Positions 8,160 to 17,404 are shown, counted from the first letter of the stretch. The stretch: DNA of 64,000 nt from Pseudomonas ekonensis (GCF_019145435.1 NZ_JAHSTS010000002.1:1116001-1180000), one strand, 5' to 3'. The notes: generated from the sequence alone by a model not told the origin. Made by a program: numbers and translations.

Positions 8160-11100
8160 ATGTCAAGATTCTTTATCGACCGCCCGATCTTCGCCTGGGT
8201 GATCGCCCTGGTGATCATGCTGGTCGGCGCCCTTTCGATCCTCAAGCTGCCGATCAACCAGTACCCGAGCATCGCGCCGCCCGCCATCGCGATCCAGGTG
8301 ACCTACCCGGGTGCGTCCGCGCAGACCGTGCAGGACACCGTGGTGCAGGTGATCGAGCAACAGCTCAACGGCATCGACAACCTGCGTTACGTGTCGTCGG
8401 AAAGCAACTCCGACGGCAGCATGACCATCACCGCGACCTTCGAGCAAGGCACCAACTCCGACACCGCGCAAGTGCAGGTCCAGAACAAGCTGAACCTGGC
8501 CACCCCGCTGTTGCCGCAGGAAGTGCAGCAACAGGGCATCCGCGTCACCAAGGCCGTGAAGAACTTCCTGCTGGTGATCGGTGTGGTGTCGCGCGACGGC
8601 AGCATGACCAAGGACGACCTGTCCAACTACATCGTGTCGAACATGCAGGACCCCATCTCGCGGACCGCCGGCGTAGGTGACTTCCAGGTCTTCGGCGCCC
8701 AGTACGCGATGCGCATCTGGCTCGACCCGGCCAAGCTGAACAACTTCAACCTGACCCCGGTCGACGTGAAGACCGCCATCGCGGCGCAGAACGTCCAGGT
8801 GTCGTCCGGTCAGCTGGGCGGCCTGCCGGCCGTGCAAGGCCAGCAACTGAACGCCACGATCATCGGCAAGACCCGTCTGCAGACCGCCGAGCAGTTCAAG
8901 GAAATCCTGCTCAAGGTCAACAAGGACGGCTCCCAGGTTCGCCTCAAAGACGTCGCCGACGTCGGCCTGGGCGGCGAGAACTACTCGATCAGCGCCCAGT
9001 TCAACGGCAGCCCGGCCTCTGGCCTTGCGGTCAAGCTGGCCAACGGCGCCAACGCCCTGGACACCGCCAAGGCCCTGCGCAAGACGATCGACGACCTCAA
9101 GCCGTTCTTCCCGCAAGGCATGGAAGTGGTGTTCCCGTACGACACCACCCCGGTGGTGACCGAATCGATCAAGGGTGTGGTTGAAACCCTGGTCGAGGCG
9201 ATCGTGCTGGTGTTCCTGGTGATGTTCCTGTTCCTGCAGAACTTCCGCGCCACCGTCATCACCACGATGACCGTGCCGGTGGTGCTGCTCGGCACGTTCG
9301 GCATCCTCGCCGCCGCCGGCTTCAGCATCAACACCCTGACCATGTTCGGCATGGTGCTGGCCATCGGCTTGCTGGTGGACGACGCCATCGTCGTGGTGGA
9401 GAACGTCGAGCGGGTGATGAGCGAAGAAGGCCTGTCACCGAAGGAAGCGACCAAGAAGTCCATGGGCCAGATCCAGGGCGCCCTGGTCGGCATCGCCCTG
9501 GTGCTGTCGGCGGTGCTGCTGCCGATGGCGTTCTTCAGCGGCTCCACCGGTGTGATCTACAAGCAGTTCTCGATCACCATCGTCTCGGCCATGGCCCTGT
9601 CGGTGATGGTCGCCCTGATCTTCACCCCGGCGCTCTGCGCCACCATGCTCAAGGCGATTCCGCACGGTGAGCACGGCGCGCCGAAGAAAGGCTTCTTCGG
9701 CTGGTTCAACCGCAACTTCGACCGCGGCGTGCGCAGCTACGAGCGCGGCGTCGGTAACATCCTGCAGCGCAAGGCGCCGTACCTGCTGGCGTACCTGCTG
9801 ATCGTGGTCGGCATGATCTGGCTGTTCTCGCGCATTCCGACCGCGTTCCTGCCGGAAGAAGACCAGGGCGTCCTGTTCGCCCAGGTGCAGACCCCGGCCG
9901 GCTCGACCGCCCAGCGCACCCAGGTGGTGGTGGACGAAATGCGTGAGTTCCTGCTGCGTCCGAGCAAGGACGGCGGCGAAGGCGACGCCGTGGCGTCGGT
10001 GTTCACCGTGACCGGCTTCAACTTCGCCGGCCGTGGCCAGAGCTCGGGCATGGCGTTCATCATGCTCAAGCCGTGGCACGAACGTAACGCCGACAACAGC
10101 GTATTCAAGCTCGCCGCCCGCGCCCAGCAGCACTTCTTCACCTTCCGCGATGCGATGGTGTTCGCCTTCGCCCCGCCGGCGGTGCTGGAGCTGGGCAACG
10201 CCACCGGTTTCGACGTGTTCCTGCAGGACCGCGCCGGCATCGGCCACGAAAAACTGATGGAAGCGCGCAACCAGTTCCTCGGCATGGCGGCGCAGAGCAA
10301 GGTGCTGACCCAGGTGCGTCCGAACGGCCTGAACGACGAGCCGCAGTTCCAGCTCGAGATCGACGACGAGAAGGCCAGTGCGCTGGGCATCACCATCGCC
10401 GACATCAACAACACCCTGTCGATCGCGTTGGGCAGTAGCTACGTCAACGACTTCATCGACCGCGGCCGGGTGAAGAAGGTGTACGTGCAGGGCCGTCCCG
10501 ACTCGCGCATGAACCCCGAAGACCTGAAGAAGTGGTACGTGCGCAACGCCGCCGGCACCATGGTTCCGTTCTCCGCGTTCGCCAAGGGCCAGTGGATCTA
10601 CGGTTCGCCGAAGCTGGCGCGCTACAACGGCGTGGAAGCGATCGAAGTCCTCGGTGCCCCGGCGCCGGGCTACTCCACCGGTGAAGCCATGGCCGAAGTC
10701 GAAGCCATCGCCAAGAAACTGCCGGCCGGCGTGGGCATCTCCTGGACCGGCCTGTCCTACGAGGAACGCCTGTCGGGTTCCCAGGCGCCGGCGCTGTACG
10801 CCCTGTCGCTGCTGATGGTGTTCCTGTGCCTGGCGGCGCTGTACGAGAGCTGGTCGATCCCGATCGCCGTTATGCTCGTGGTGCCGCTGGGGATCATCGG
10901 TGCGCTGATGGCCACCAGCCTGCGCGGCCTGTCCAACGACGTGTACTTCCAGGTGGGTCTGTTGACGACCATCGGTCTTGCGGCTAAAAACGCCATTCTG
11001 ATCGTCGAGTTCGCCAAGGAGCTGCACGAGCAAGGGCGCAGTCTGCGCGACGCGGCCATCGAGGCCTGCCGCATGCGTCTGCGGCCGATCATCATGACGT

Positions 11101-11324
11101 CGCTGGCCTTCGTGCTCGGCGTGGTGCCGCTGGCGATCTCCACCGGCGCCGGCTCCGGCAGTCAACATGCGATCGGTACCGGCGTGATCGGCGGTATGCT
11201 CACCGCAACGATCCTGGCGATCTTCTGGGTACCGCTGTTCTTCGTCACCGTGTCGTCCATGGGCCAGCGCAAAAACGCCGGCAAGGATGACGCCACAGAA
11301 ACCCCTAAAGAGGCTGGCCAATGA
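8160..11324 (+). CDS. emhB: RND multidrug efflux transporter (inner-membrane pump)
   Basis: A 1054-residue HAE1-type RND proton/drug antiporter (EmhB/TtgB/MexB). The protein starts [20 protein letters not shown], as expected. The proton-relay acidic pair appears in [13 protein letters not shown] in transmembrane helix 4. Large periplasmic loops follow TM1 and TM7 and 12 helices are predicted. Length is normal. The 3' end overlaps the start of emhC by 4 bp (ATGA). Confidence 0.94.
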   Translation: MSRFFIDRPIFAWVIALVIMLVGALSILKLPINQYPSIAPPAIAIQVTYPGASAQTVQDTVVQVIEQQLNGIDNLRYVSSESNSDGSMTITATFEQGTNSDTAQVQVQNKLNLATPLLPQEVQQQGIRVTKAVKNFLLVIGVVSRDGSMTKDDLSNYIVSNMQDPISRTAGVGDFQVFGAQYAMRIWLDPAKLNNFNLTPVDVKTAIAAQNVQVSSGQLGGLPAVQGQQLNATIIGKTRLQTAEQFKEILLKVNKDGSQVRLKDVADVGLGGENYSISAQFNGSPASGLAVKLANGANALDTAKALRKTIDDLKPFFPQGMEVVFPYDTTPVVTESIKGVVETLVEAIVLVFLVMFLFLQNFRATVITTMTVPVVLLGTFGILAAAGFSINTLTMFGMVLAIGLLVDDAIVVVENVERVMSEEGLSPKEATKKSMGQIQGALVGIALVLSAVLLPMAFFSGSTGVIYKQFSITIVSAMALSVMVALIFTPALCATMLKAIPHGEHGAPKKGFFGWFNRNFDRGVRSYERGVGNILQRKAPYLLAYLLIVVGMIWLFSRIPTAFLPEEDQGVLFAQVQTPAGSTAQRTQVVVDEMREFLLRPSKDGGEGDAVASVFTVTGFNFAGRGQSSGMAFIMLKPWHERNADNSVFKLAARAQQHFFTFRDAMVFAFAPPAVLELGNATGFDVFLQDRAGIGHEKLMEARNQFLGMAAQSKVLTQVRPNGLNDEPQFQLEIDDEKASALGITIADINNTLSIALGSSYVNDFIDRGRVKKVYVQGRPDSRMNPEDLKKWYVRNAAGTMVPFSAFAKGQWIYGSPKLARYNGVEAIEVLGAPAPGYSTGEAMAEVEAIAKKLPAGVGISWTGLSYEERLSGSQAPALYALSLLMVFLCLAALYESWSIPIAVMLVVPLGIIGALMATSLRGLSNDVYFQVGLLTTIGLAAKNAILIVEFAKELHEQGRSLRDAAIEACRMRLRPIIMTSLAFVLGVVPLAISTGAGSGSQHAIGTGVIGGMLTATILAIFWVPLFFVTVSSMGQRKNAGKDDATETPKEAGQ

Positions 11325-12781
11325 GCAAGTCGCTACTCTCCATCGCAGTCGCCGCCTTCGTGCTGAGCGGTTGCTCGCTGATACCGGACTATCAGCAACC
11401 CGAAGCGCCGATTGCCGGCCAGTACCCGCAGGGCCCGGCGTATTCGCCGGCCCAGGCGCCGGCCCAGGCCGCCGCCGAGCAGGGCTGGAAGCAGTTTTTC
11501 CATGACCCGGCCCTGCAGCAGCTGATCCAGGTCTCGCTGGAGAACAACCGCGACCTGCGCGTCGCGGCGCTGAACATCGACGCCTATGCGGCCCAGTACC
11601 GCATCCAGCGCGCCGACCTGTTCCCGGCGGTCTCGGCCAACGCCAGCGGCAGCCGCCAGCGCGTCCCGGCCCGGGCCTCGCAGACCGGCGAAGCGTCCAT
11701 CAACAGTTCCTACTCGGCCACCGTCGGCATCAGCGCCTACGAACTCGACCTGTTCGGCCGGGTGCGCAGCCTGAGCGAACAGGCGCTGCAGCAGTACTTC
11801 GCCACCGAAGAGGCGCGCCGCAGCACCCAGATCAGCCTGGTGGCCAGCGTGGCCAACGCCTACCTGACCTGGCAGGCCGACAAGGAACTGCTCAAGCTGA
11901 CCCAGGAGACGCTCGCCGCCTTCGAAGAAAGCTACAAGCTGACCAGCCGCAGCAACGAAGTCGGCGTGGCCTCGGCGCTGGACCTGGCCCAGTCGCGCAC
12001 CTCGGTGGAAAACGCCCGTGCGCAACTGGCCCGCTACACCCGCCAGGTGGCCCAGGACGAAAACAGCCTGACCCTGCTGCTCGGCACCGGCATCCCGGCC
12101 AACCTGCAGGCGGCCCGGCCGCTGTCGGATGACCTGCTCAGCGACGTGCCGGCCGGCCTGCCGTCGGACCTGCTGCAACGCCGTCCGGACATCCTTCAGG
12201 CCGAGTACAACCTGAAGGCGGCCAACGCCAACATCGGCGCGGCCCGTGCGGCGTTCTTCCCGAGCATCAGCCTGACCGCCAACGCGGGCACGCTGAGCCC
12301 GGACCTGTCCGGCCTGTTCAAGGGCGGTTCGGGCACCTGGCTGTTCCAGCCGCAGATCAACCTGCCGATCTTCAACGCCGGCAGCCTGCGCGCCAGCCTC
12401 GACGCCGCCAAGATCCAGAAGGACATCGGCGTGGCGAACTACGAGAAGTCCATCCAGACGGCCTTCCAGGAAGTCGCCGATGGCCTGGCCGCCCGCCAGA
12501 CCTACACCGAGCAGTTGCAGGCCCAGCGTGACTTCGTCGCCGCCAACCAGGACTACTACCGCCTGGCCGAGCGTCGCTACCGCATCGGCGTCGACAGCAA
12601 CCTGACCTTCCTCGACGCCCAGCGTCAGCTGTTCAGCGCGCAGCAGGCGCTGATCACCGACCGCCTCGCGCAGTTGACCAGTGCGGTCAACCTGTACAAG
12701 GCCCTGGGCGGCGGCTGGAATGCGCAGACCGCGCAGAACGAGCCGCTCAAGGAAGAAGCGCCGAAGATGAAGCTGTTCTGA
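11321..12781 (+). CDS. emhC: Outer-membrane efflux channel lipoprotein
   Basis: A 486-residue OprM/TtgC/EmhC-type TolC-family channel. The lipobox VLSGC (Cys near residue 18) follows a short signal peptide. Two repeated outer membrane efflux halves are visible, each with long coiled alpha-barrel helices and short beta-strands (for example [13 protein letters not shown] and [19 protein letters not shown]). It ends the emhABC operon and is followed by a bidirectional terminator. Confidence 0.93.
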   Translation: MSKSLLSIAVAAFVLSGCSLIPDYQQPEAPIAGQYPQGPAYSPAQAPAQAAAEQGWKQFFHDPALQQLIQVSLENNRDLRVAALNIDAYAAQYRIQRADLFPAVSANASGSRQRVPARASQTGEASINSSYSATVGISAYELDLFGRVRSLSEQALQQYFATEEARRSTQISLVASVANAYLTWQADKELLKLTQETLAAFEESYKLTSRSNEVGVASALDLAQSRTSVENARAQLARYTRQVAQDENSLTLLLGTGIPANLQAARPLSDDLLSDVPAGLPSDLLQRRPDILQAEYNLKAANANIGAARAAFFPSISLTANAGTLSPDLSGLFKGGSGTWLFQPQINLPIFNAGSLRASLDAAKIQKDIGVANYEKSIQTAFQEVADGLAARQTYTEQLQAQRDFVAANQDYYRLAERRYRIGVDSNLTFLDAQRQLFSAQQALITDRLAQLTSAVNLYKALGGGWNAQTAQNEPLKEEAPKMKLF

Positions 12782-12796
12782 CCGCGCTGCGATAAA

Positions 12797-12825
12797 CGAA
12801 AAGCCCACCATTCGGTGGGCTTTTC
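12797..12825. terminator. Bidirectional terminator between emhC and the RiPP operon
   Basis: The stem GCCCACC (12803-12809) pairs with GGTGGGC (12814-12820). A-runs upstream and T-runs downstream allow termination from both strands. It serves emhC on the plus strand and the MNIO-SagB gene on the minus strand. Confidence 0.85.
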
Positions 12826-12841
12826 GCTGTACGGGCCTTGT

Positions 12842-14791
12842 TCAACCACCCACGCCGTTGAGCAGGAACACCGGCTCTTCCAGATAGTCGAGCCCCAGGC
12901 GGTTCTCGAACATCTCGTCGCGCAACGCGGCGGTGGTGAAGCAGCCCAGGTTCAGGGCCGTGGCCACCAGGGAGAAGGTCTGGCTCAGGTGCCCGGCGTC
13001 CATCATCGCCACCCTGAGCGCCCGGCTGAACTCGTATTTCCAGGCCAGCCGCTCGACCCGCGCCGTGGACACGAACACCGCCGCCGCGTCCCTGACCCAG
13101 GGCTGCCCGCCGCAGGCTTCGCTGATCCAGGTGCGCGGATCCTCCCGCGAAATCAGCTCCAGCCCGTGACGGCGCACCGAATAGTGATAAAGCCCCCGTT
13201 CGAACCCCTGCACGTTCATCAGCACGGCGTACACCTCGGTGACTTGCAGCGAGCCGCCGGAAGGCGAGGTCTTCTTGAGGAAGAAATCGCCCATGCCGTT
13301 GGGCTCCATCGCCGTCATACCCCAGGTGTAATAGAGCAGCAGGGACAATTGCGTCGGCGTCAGCGGTGCGTCGCTGAAGGCCCGGGCCGTGCGCCGGGCG
13401 CACAGCGAATCCAGCAGCGTGGCGCCGGCGATGGCCTCGGCGGGCGCCAGCAGCGGGTTCTCCAGGGCGATGAACGGGTGCGAGTGATAGTCCTTGAAGG
13501 ACGAAGGCTGGCGTTGCTGCGAAGCTTTCTGCTCAAGCTCGGCCTCCAGTTCGACGACGCTGACGTAAGGCGTCTGCAACCCCGTGCGGGTGCTCAGGTA
13601 GAACTCCAGCGCCGCCTCCCAGCGCGACCACAGCCGGTGCGCCTGCCTGCGCCCCGAGTCGGCCAGGCGCCCCACCGGCTGCACGATGCCCTGGCTGACC
13701 AGGGCGCCGAGGAACGCCAGGCTGTTGTCCTGCGCCGGACTGCGCAGCACCCCCGGCAGCATCAGGGCGCTCTCCAGCGTGCGCGGGGTCATGAAATGGT
13801 TCAGCAGCGGCAGCAAGGTCAGGCAGAACTCCAGGCTCAGGCCGGTGCGCCGGTCATGCACGACGAACGTCGACGCGCCGACGCTGAACCATACGCTGTC
13901 GCGCAGCTTGAGCAGATCACCGGGCTCCGGGGCCGGCACCGGCGGCTCGGCCGGCCGCTCCCGTCCCTGCCAGAACAGCGCCTTGGGCTTGAGTCGCTTG
14001 AGGTCGCGCACCAGCGTCTCCAGTTGCGCATCCCCGGCCTTGTCGTCGATGTCCCACTCCAGAGTCACCGCCCTGACCGGAGACCGCGCAAACAGCTCCT
14101 TGAGCAGATCCCAGTCCCGTCGCGGATGGCCGGTGTGGATCTCGATCAACCGGTCCAGCGGCAGCGAACGCAGGTAATCCTTGAAGTCGTAGCCCTGGGC
14201 CCGGGCCGTGGCCAGGGCGCTGTCCAGATCCAGCAGGAACCCCGCGCCGCTGCGCGCCACCACGCCCGAAATGAACTCGCCTTCGGACTGCTCCGCCGCG
14301 TCGGCCAGCGCGAACAGACGCGGCGCGTTCTCCAGCACCAGCGGCGTGGCGGTCAGCGCCTGCAGTTCAAGGGCATTGGCCACCACGGTGTCGGCCACCT
14401 CCTTGGCCAAGGTCGGCAAGATGAAATGCCGGGTGTCGCCGCCATGAAAGCGCGACCAGGAAATGTGCTCGGCCAGCCACGGCGAGCGGGTCGCGTCGCA
14501 CAGGCGCCGGGTCATGCGCAGGAACTCACGGTCCATCGCGATCCCCACGCTGCCCAGCGACAGGCTGGAGGAATGCAGCAGGCTCGGCGTCTGCGCCCCG
14601 ACGTCAAGCAGGCGCGGCTGCAGGATGCTGTGGGTCGGCTGGAACTCCAGGTAATCGAAATGCGGCAGCCCTTCGGCGAGGATCCGCTCAAGCACCGGAT
14701 CGAGGCCGTGATCCGCATCCTGCCGCTTGGGCAAGTGGTACTCCAGCCCCACCCCTGCCTCGGGAAACCGCGAAGCATCGAATAGCGTCAT
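12842..14791 (-). CDS. MNIO (DUF692)-SagB-type dehydrogenase fusion, RiPP maturase
   Basis: A 649-residue protein joining two modification domains. Residues about 10-280 look like a divergent MNIO TIM barrel: LLHSSSLSLG (His73), AEHISW (His109), LVLENA (Glu154), LLDLDS (Asp188), EIHTGH (His219, His222) and TLEWD (Glu245) follow the MNIO order seen in the bufferin enzyme of this same window. Residues about 295-375 resemble the winged-helix N-terminal part of SagB proteins, a likely precursor-binding module. Residues about 460-645 are a SagB/ThcOx nitroreductase-like FMN domain (RRTARAF, then KTSPSGGSLQVTEVY, then RGLYHYSV). MNIOs are iron enzymes acting on RiPP peptides, and SagB enzymes oxidise azolines. 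No YcaO cyclase is present, so the flavin domain probably has another substrate. The ATG has GGGAGG upstream. Last gene of the operon. Confidence 0.82.
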   Translation of the reverse strand: MTLFDASRFPEAGVGLEYHLPKRQDADHGLDPVLERILAEGLPHFDYLEFQPTHSILQPRLLDVGAQTPSLLHSSSLSLGSVGIAMDREFLRMTRRLCDATRSPWLAEHISWSRFHGGDTRHFILPTLAKEVADTVVANALELQALTATPLVLENAPRLFALADAAEQSEGEFISGVVARSGAGFLLDLDSALATARAQGYDFKDYLRSLPLDRLIEIHTGHPRRDWDLLKELFARSPVRAVTLEWDIDDKAGDAQLETLVRDLKRLKPKALFWQGRERPAEPPVPAPEPGDLLKLRDSVWFSVGASTFVVHDRRTGLSLEFCLTLLPLLNHFMTPRTLESALMLPGVLRSPAQDNSLAFLGALVSQGIVQPVGRLADSGRRQAHRLWSRWEAALEFYLSTRTGLQTPYVSVVELEAELEQKASQQRQPSSFKDYHSHPFIALENPLLAPAEAIAGATLLDSLCARRTARAFSDAPLTPTQLSLLLYYTWGMTAMEPNGMGDFFLKKTSPSGGSLQVTEVYAVLMNVQGFERGLYHYSVRRHGLELISREDPRTWISEACGGQPWVRDAAAVFVSTARVERLAWKYEFSRALRVAMMDAGHLSQTFSLVATALNLGCFTTAALRDEMFENRLGLDYLEEPVFLLNGVGG

Positions 14792-14807
14792 GGTCGCCTC
14801 CCTGGCG

Positions 14808-15968
14808 TCAAGCGGTGGCGCCCAGCACCGGCAGCGCGGCGGACAACGGGGCGGTGATGGCGAGCAGTCCGGCGTGGCGGCTTTCCATGGCCCGCACTTC
14901 CGCCGCCAGGTTGTCCAGCAACTGGCGCCCGTGGCGGGTGAAGTCGGGGCTGCCTTCCAGGTCCGGCAAGGCCCGGATCAGCCCGCGCACGATGAACAGC
15001 ATGCGGTTCTGCGCGCGCTTGAGTTCCTCGGCGGAGCGCGAGCGCACCCGCTCCATGTACTTGACCAGCGCGACGTACACGTAGAACGCGTGGAAGTAGC
15101 CGTACAGGTCACGCTTCTGCCCCGACCACGGCAGGCTGAACGTGGCCTCCTGCGAAGCCTGCGGCTCGACCACCGGGGCCACCTCGACGACGTGGTAGAG
15201 CAACTGATGGGTGGCCTCGTGCACCAGCGATTCCTCCAGGTCGAGGATCGACTCGTCCCGGCTCGCCAGCAGGACCACCCCGGTGTAGCGCGAGGCCGAA
15301 CAACTGCGGAAGGTGCCGTCGGGCAGGAAGCAGATGGATTTGACCAGATGCCTGATCTGTTCCCGGCAGTCCGGCCAGGTGTGTTCGATCCGCAGCAGGG
15401 CGATTTTCACCACATCGGCAAAGAACCGGCTGGAAAACACGCCGCGCTCCAGACGCTTGCGGGCCGCGTCGTCCTCCGGGAACTCGTAGCTGGGCGGCGT
15501 GGCCTGCATGATCAACGGGTCGGCATCGAACCGGTACACCGGCGGTTCCACCGGTATGACGCCTGACGCATGCCGGGCCTTGACCCGGCTCAACATGCCG
15601 GTGAATCCGGACACGGTCTTTTCAAGTTCCGCCGTGCCTTCGACCTTCGCGGTCAAGATATGGTTGGTGTCACGGAAAGCCTGACCGACCCAGATCTGAA
15701 AGACCGGATCATTGACGATCGGATACTGTTCACGTTTCGGCAGGACGATAAGTTCGACCGCCTGATCAAAGAAGTCCGACAAGCGTTCCACCTCGGCAAA
15801 CAACTTGTATAGCTCAGCATATAAAACAGTGAATGTCGTAAATCGGTTCCGGCTGACATGTTCGAGCAATGTTTCAAACCGGGACATATCGGTGTCCGGA
15901 AGAAAGGTAGTGCCCTTGAACAGTTCATCGACAGCCGCATCAAGTTGGCCGTGGTGTGCAATATCCAT
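14808..15968 (-). CDS. HExxH-motif peptide-modification enzyme (putative alpha-ketoglutarate-dependent peptide hydroxylase)
   Basis: A 386-residue protein. HEATH at residues 250-254 is a HExxH metal site inside EESLVHEATHQLLYH. About 40 residues later comes LPWSGQKRDLYGYFHAFYVY, matching the PW(R)...GVLHG(A/V)YAF pattern of the HExxH putative peptide-modification family. Family members have been shown to be iron- and alpha-ketoglutarate-dependent peptide beta-hydroxylases acting on RiPPs, not proteases. I chose ATG 15968, 9 bp after AAGGA, rather than TTG 15974. It is 16 bp from the fusion gene and 15 bp from the GNAT gene, so one operon. Confidence 0.8.
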   Translation of the reverse strand: MDIAHHGQLDAAVDELFKGTTFLPDTDMSRFETLLEHVSRNRFTTFTVLYAELYKLFAEVERLSDFFDQAVELIVLPKREQYPIVNDPVFQIWVGQAFRDTNHILTAKVEGTAELEKTVSGFTGMLSRVKARHASGVIPVEPPVYRFDADPLIMQATPPSYEFPEDDAARKRLERGVFSSRFFADVVKIALLRIEHTWPDCREQIRHLVKSICFLPDGTFRSCSASRYTGVVLLASRDESILDLEESLVHEATHQLLYHVVEVAPVVEPQASQEATFSLPWSGQKRDLYGYFHAFYVYVALVKYMERVRSRSAEELKRAQNRMLFIVRGLIRALPDLEGSPDFTRHGRQLLDNLAAEVRAMESRHAGLLAITAPLSAALPVLGATA

Positions 15969-15983
15969 GTTCAACCATCCTTT

Positions 15984-16460
15984 TCAGGCAGGCGGCAATG
16001 GCTTCGCCATGCTCAGGCTGGCGATGTCATACCCCAATTGTTCATAAAGGCGACGGGCCGGCGCATTGCGGCCGAACACGTGCAGGCGCATTTCTTCGCA
16101 CCCGTGCCGGCGGGCCCAGTCCTCGGCGGCCAGCATCGATTGCCGGGCATAGCCTTGGCGGCGCTCGCCGGGCTCGATGTAGACATCCAGGATGAAGGCG
16201 ACCGACCGGGCGCCGACATGCCGCTGGGCGATCCACAACTCGCCGATGCGCCGCTCCCCGTCCTCGATCACCCAGAGCCGGTGGCCGGCGGTCTGCCGCC
16301 CGTGCTCGAGCAGTTGCGTGAACGCCGCGCCGGAGCGCTGCGGCGCCTCTTGCTCGCTCCACTCTCCCGACGCGGCCATGCCCTGGGCGTACTCCTCGAC
16401 CGCCCGTTCGGTGAACACCGCGAAATCCGCATCGTCCATGGGAACCAAGGTGACTGGCAT
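15984..16460 (-). CDS. GNAT-family N-acetyltransferase in RiPP operon
   Basis: A 158-residue GCN5-related acetyltransferase. The acetyl-CoA-binding motif A is visible as DVYIEPGERRQGYARQSML (about residues 92-110), followed by the LHVFGRNAPARRLYEQLGY motif B. ATG 16460 has AAGGAG 10 bp upstream, and the longer frame start at 16544 runs into the hairpin after the precursor. It is encoded between the precursor and the HExxH gene, so acetylation of the peptide product (for tailoring or self-protection) is inferred. General resistance or ribosomal protein acetylation cannot be excluded. Confidence 0.82.
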   Translation of the reverse strand: MPVTLVPMDDADFAVFTERAVEEYAQGMAASGEWSEQEAPQRSGAAFTQLLEHGRQTAGHRLWVIEDGERRIGELWIAQRHVGARSVAFILDVYIEPGERRQGYARQSMLAAEDWARRHGCEEMRLHVFGRNAPARRLYEQLGYDIASLSMAKPLPPA

Positions 16461-16495
16461 GAGCGGCTCACTCCTTGTCCAAGCGCTGTCGATCA

Positions 16496-16550
16496 GGCCG
16501 TTTGGCGTGCTTCGGAACCGGATCGCCGCTCCGGAGCGCGCCAAACGGCC
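16496..16550 (-). terminator. Long hairpin between precursor and maturation genes (attenuator or processing site)
   Basis: Arms 16496-16507 and 16539-16550 are a perfect 12-bp inverted repeat (GGCCGTTTGGCG). Pairing extends to about 20 bp with two G-T wobbles and a 15-base loop. It begins 9 bp after the precursor stop and lies before the GNAT gene. There is no T run, so it is more likely a transcript-stabilising or partial-termination element that raises precursor over enzyme levels. Confidence 0.6.
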
Positions 16551-16558
16551 CCCGGGCG

Positions 16559-16819
16559 TCAGTCCATCCGCGCCTGGACCTGCTGTTGCTGGTCAAAGAT
16601 CGCGGCAGTGCCCAGCTTGTCGCGAATGCCCGCCCCTGCACTGACCAGTTTGGCGGAGTCGATGTTCTTCACCGCCGTGAGTTCGGTGGCACTCAAGTGC
16701 ACGCCGATCCTCTTGGCGGCGCCTTCGGCGTCCTTATGCAACTGTTCCGCAAACTCCTTATCAATAAGGGCACGACCCACCACTGTCGCGAGACGTTCCT
16801 GATTCACTTTTGCAGACAT
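16559..16819 (-). CDS. Putative RiPP precursor peptide with NHLP/Os1348-like leader
   Basis: An 86-residue peptide. Residues about 8-52 (VVGRALIDKEFAEQLHKD, then GVHLSATELTAV) follow the helical pattern of nitrile-hydratase-like / Os1348-type leader peptides. The remainder is a candidate core ending in IFDQQQQVQARMD. It has no cysteine, so azole formation from Cys or copper chelation by Cys is excluded. The C-terminal residue is Asp. ATG 16819 has a strong AAGGAGAG site, and the upstream ATG at 16840 lacks one. First gene of the operon, followed by a long hairpin. No dedicated protease or exporter is encoded nearby. Confidence 0.72.
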   Translation of the reverse strand: MSAKVNQERLATVVGRALIDKEFAEQLHKDAEGAAKRIGVHLSATELTAVKNIDSAKLVSAGAGIRDKLGTAAIFDQQQQVQARMD

Positions 16820-16893
16820 GCTTTCTCTCCTTGTCATCAATAAAGAAACATCCCGGGCGAAACATTAAACTCTCTGCCCCTCCGGGAATCCTG

Positions 16894-16902
16894 AATATAG
16901 CA
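16894..16902 (-). promoter_or_regulatory. Candidate extended -10 promoter of the RiPP operon
   Basis: On the minus strand TGCTATATT is a TGn-type extended -10, about 75 bp before the precursor start. The -35 region is weak. Low confidence. Confidence 0.3.
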
Positions 16903-17173
16903 ACGCCGCTTTCCTTTGCCAGTTACAAGCACGGATATCATTAAATCTTTTCACGATAAGCGACAACACCAAATATTAAGTTTATCCGGCGATTATCCAG
17001 GGGCCTTTAATTGCCATATTTACTGTAAGAACTTTCCTACTACCAAAGAACTAAACAGTTCAAACTCCGTCATTAATTCAGCGGCACAAAAACAATGGGC
17101 GAACACGCAACATAAGCACGGGATTTGATTGGGAATGGCGCCCGAGGGGCAAAGGCAACCGCCGCCGATTTTC

Positions 17174-17188
17174 GTTCGATAATCGCCC
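17174..17188 (+). promoter_or_regulatory. PcaR box upstream of the OprD-family porin
   Basis: GTTCGATAATCGCCC is identical over 15 bp to the inverted site before pcaR (30807-30821) and differs by one base from the published PcaR consensus GTTCGATAATCGCAC as I recall it. It lies about 216 bp before the porin ATG. Confidence 0.7.
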
Positions 17189-17404
17189 ACAACCCGGCTC
17201 ACCCCGATTGAATCCCCGCGCCGATCCCCTTCACCATTGCCCGCACCGACAAAACCAATAAAAACAGGTTCATCCCCATGACGACACGCCCTCCCCGCTC
17301 GGGCTGATCCCCCCCTCCGCCACGACGACCGCTTCTTTTTGTCTGCAACCCAAGGTTGCGGCGGTGCCCTGCCTCATCCCCAATAATCAGAGAGACCCGA
17401 GCCC

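Larger units (their letters stand above)
16841..17404. other. Gene-free AT-rich region upstream of the RiPP operon and porin gene
   Basis: No supported gene here. The stretch 16841-17110 is clearly richer in A and T than its surroundings. On the minus strand an extended -10 (TGCTATATT, 16894-16902) is a candidate promoter for the precursor operon, with no good -35. A PcaR box lies at 17174-17188, facing the porin gene. The small open frame 16916-17128 lacks coding character. Confidence 0.6.

Noticed and set aside
9435..11321. Minus-strand frame of 628 codons opposite emhB
   Set aside because: Antisense shadow of the RND pump gene.
12815..14785. Plus-strand frame of 656 codons opposite the MNIO-SagB gene
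   Set aside because: Gln/Arg/His-rich shadow; the minus-strand product has recognisable domains and a ribosome binding site.
16916..17128. Plus-strand frame of 70 codons in the AT-rich tract
   Set aside because: TTG start with no ribosome binding site and no recognisable features; AT-rich noise.
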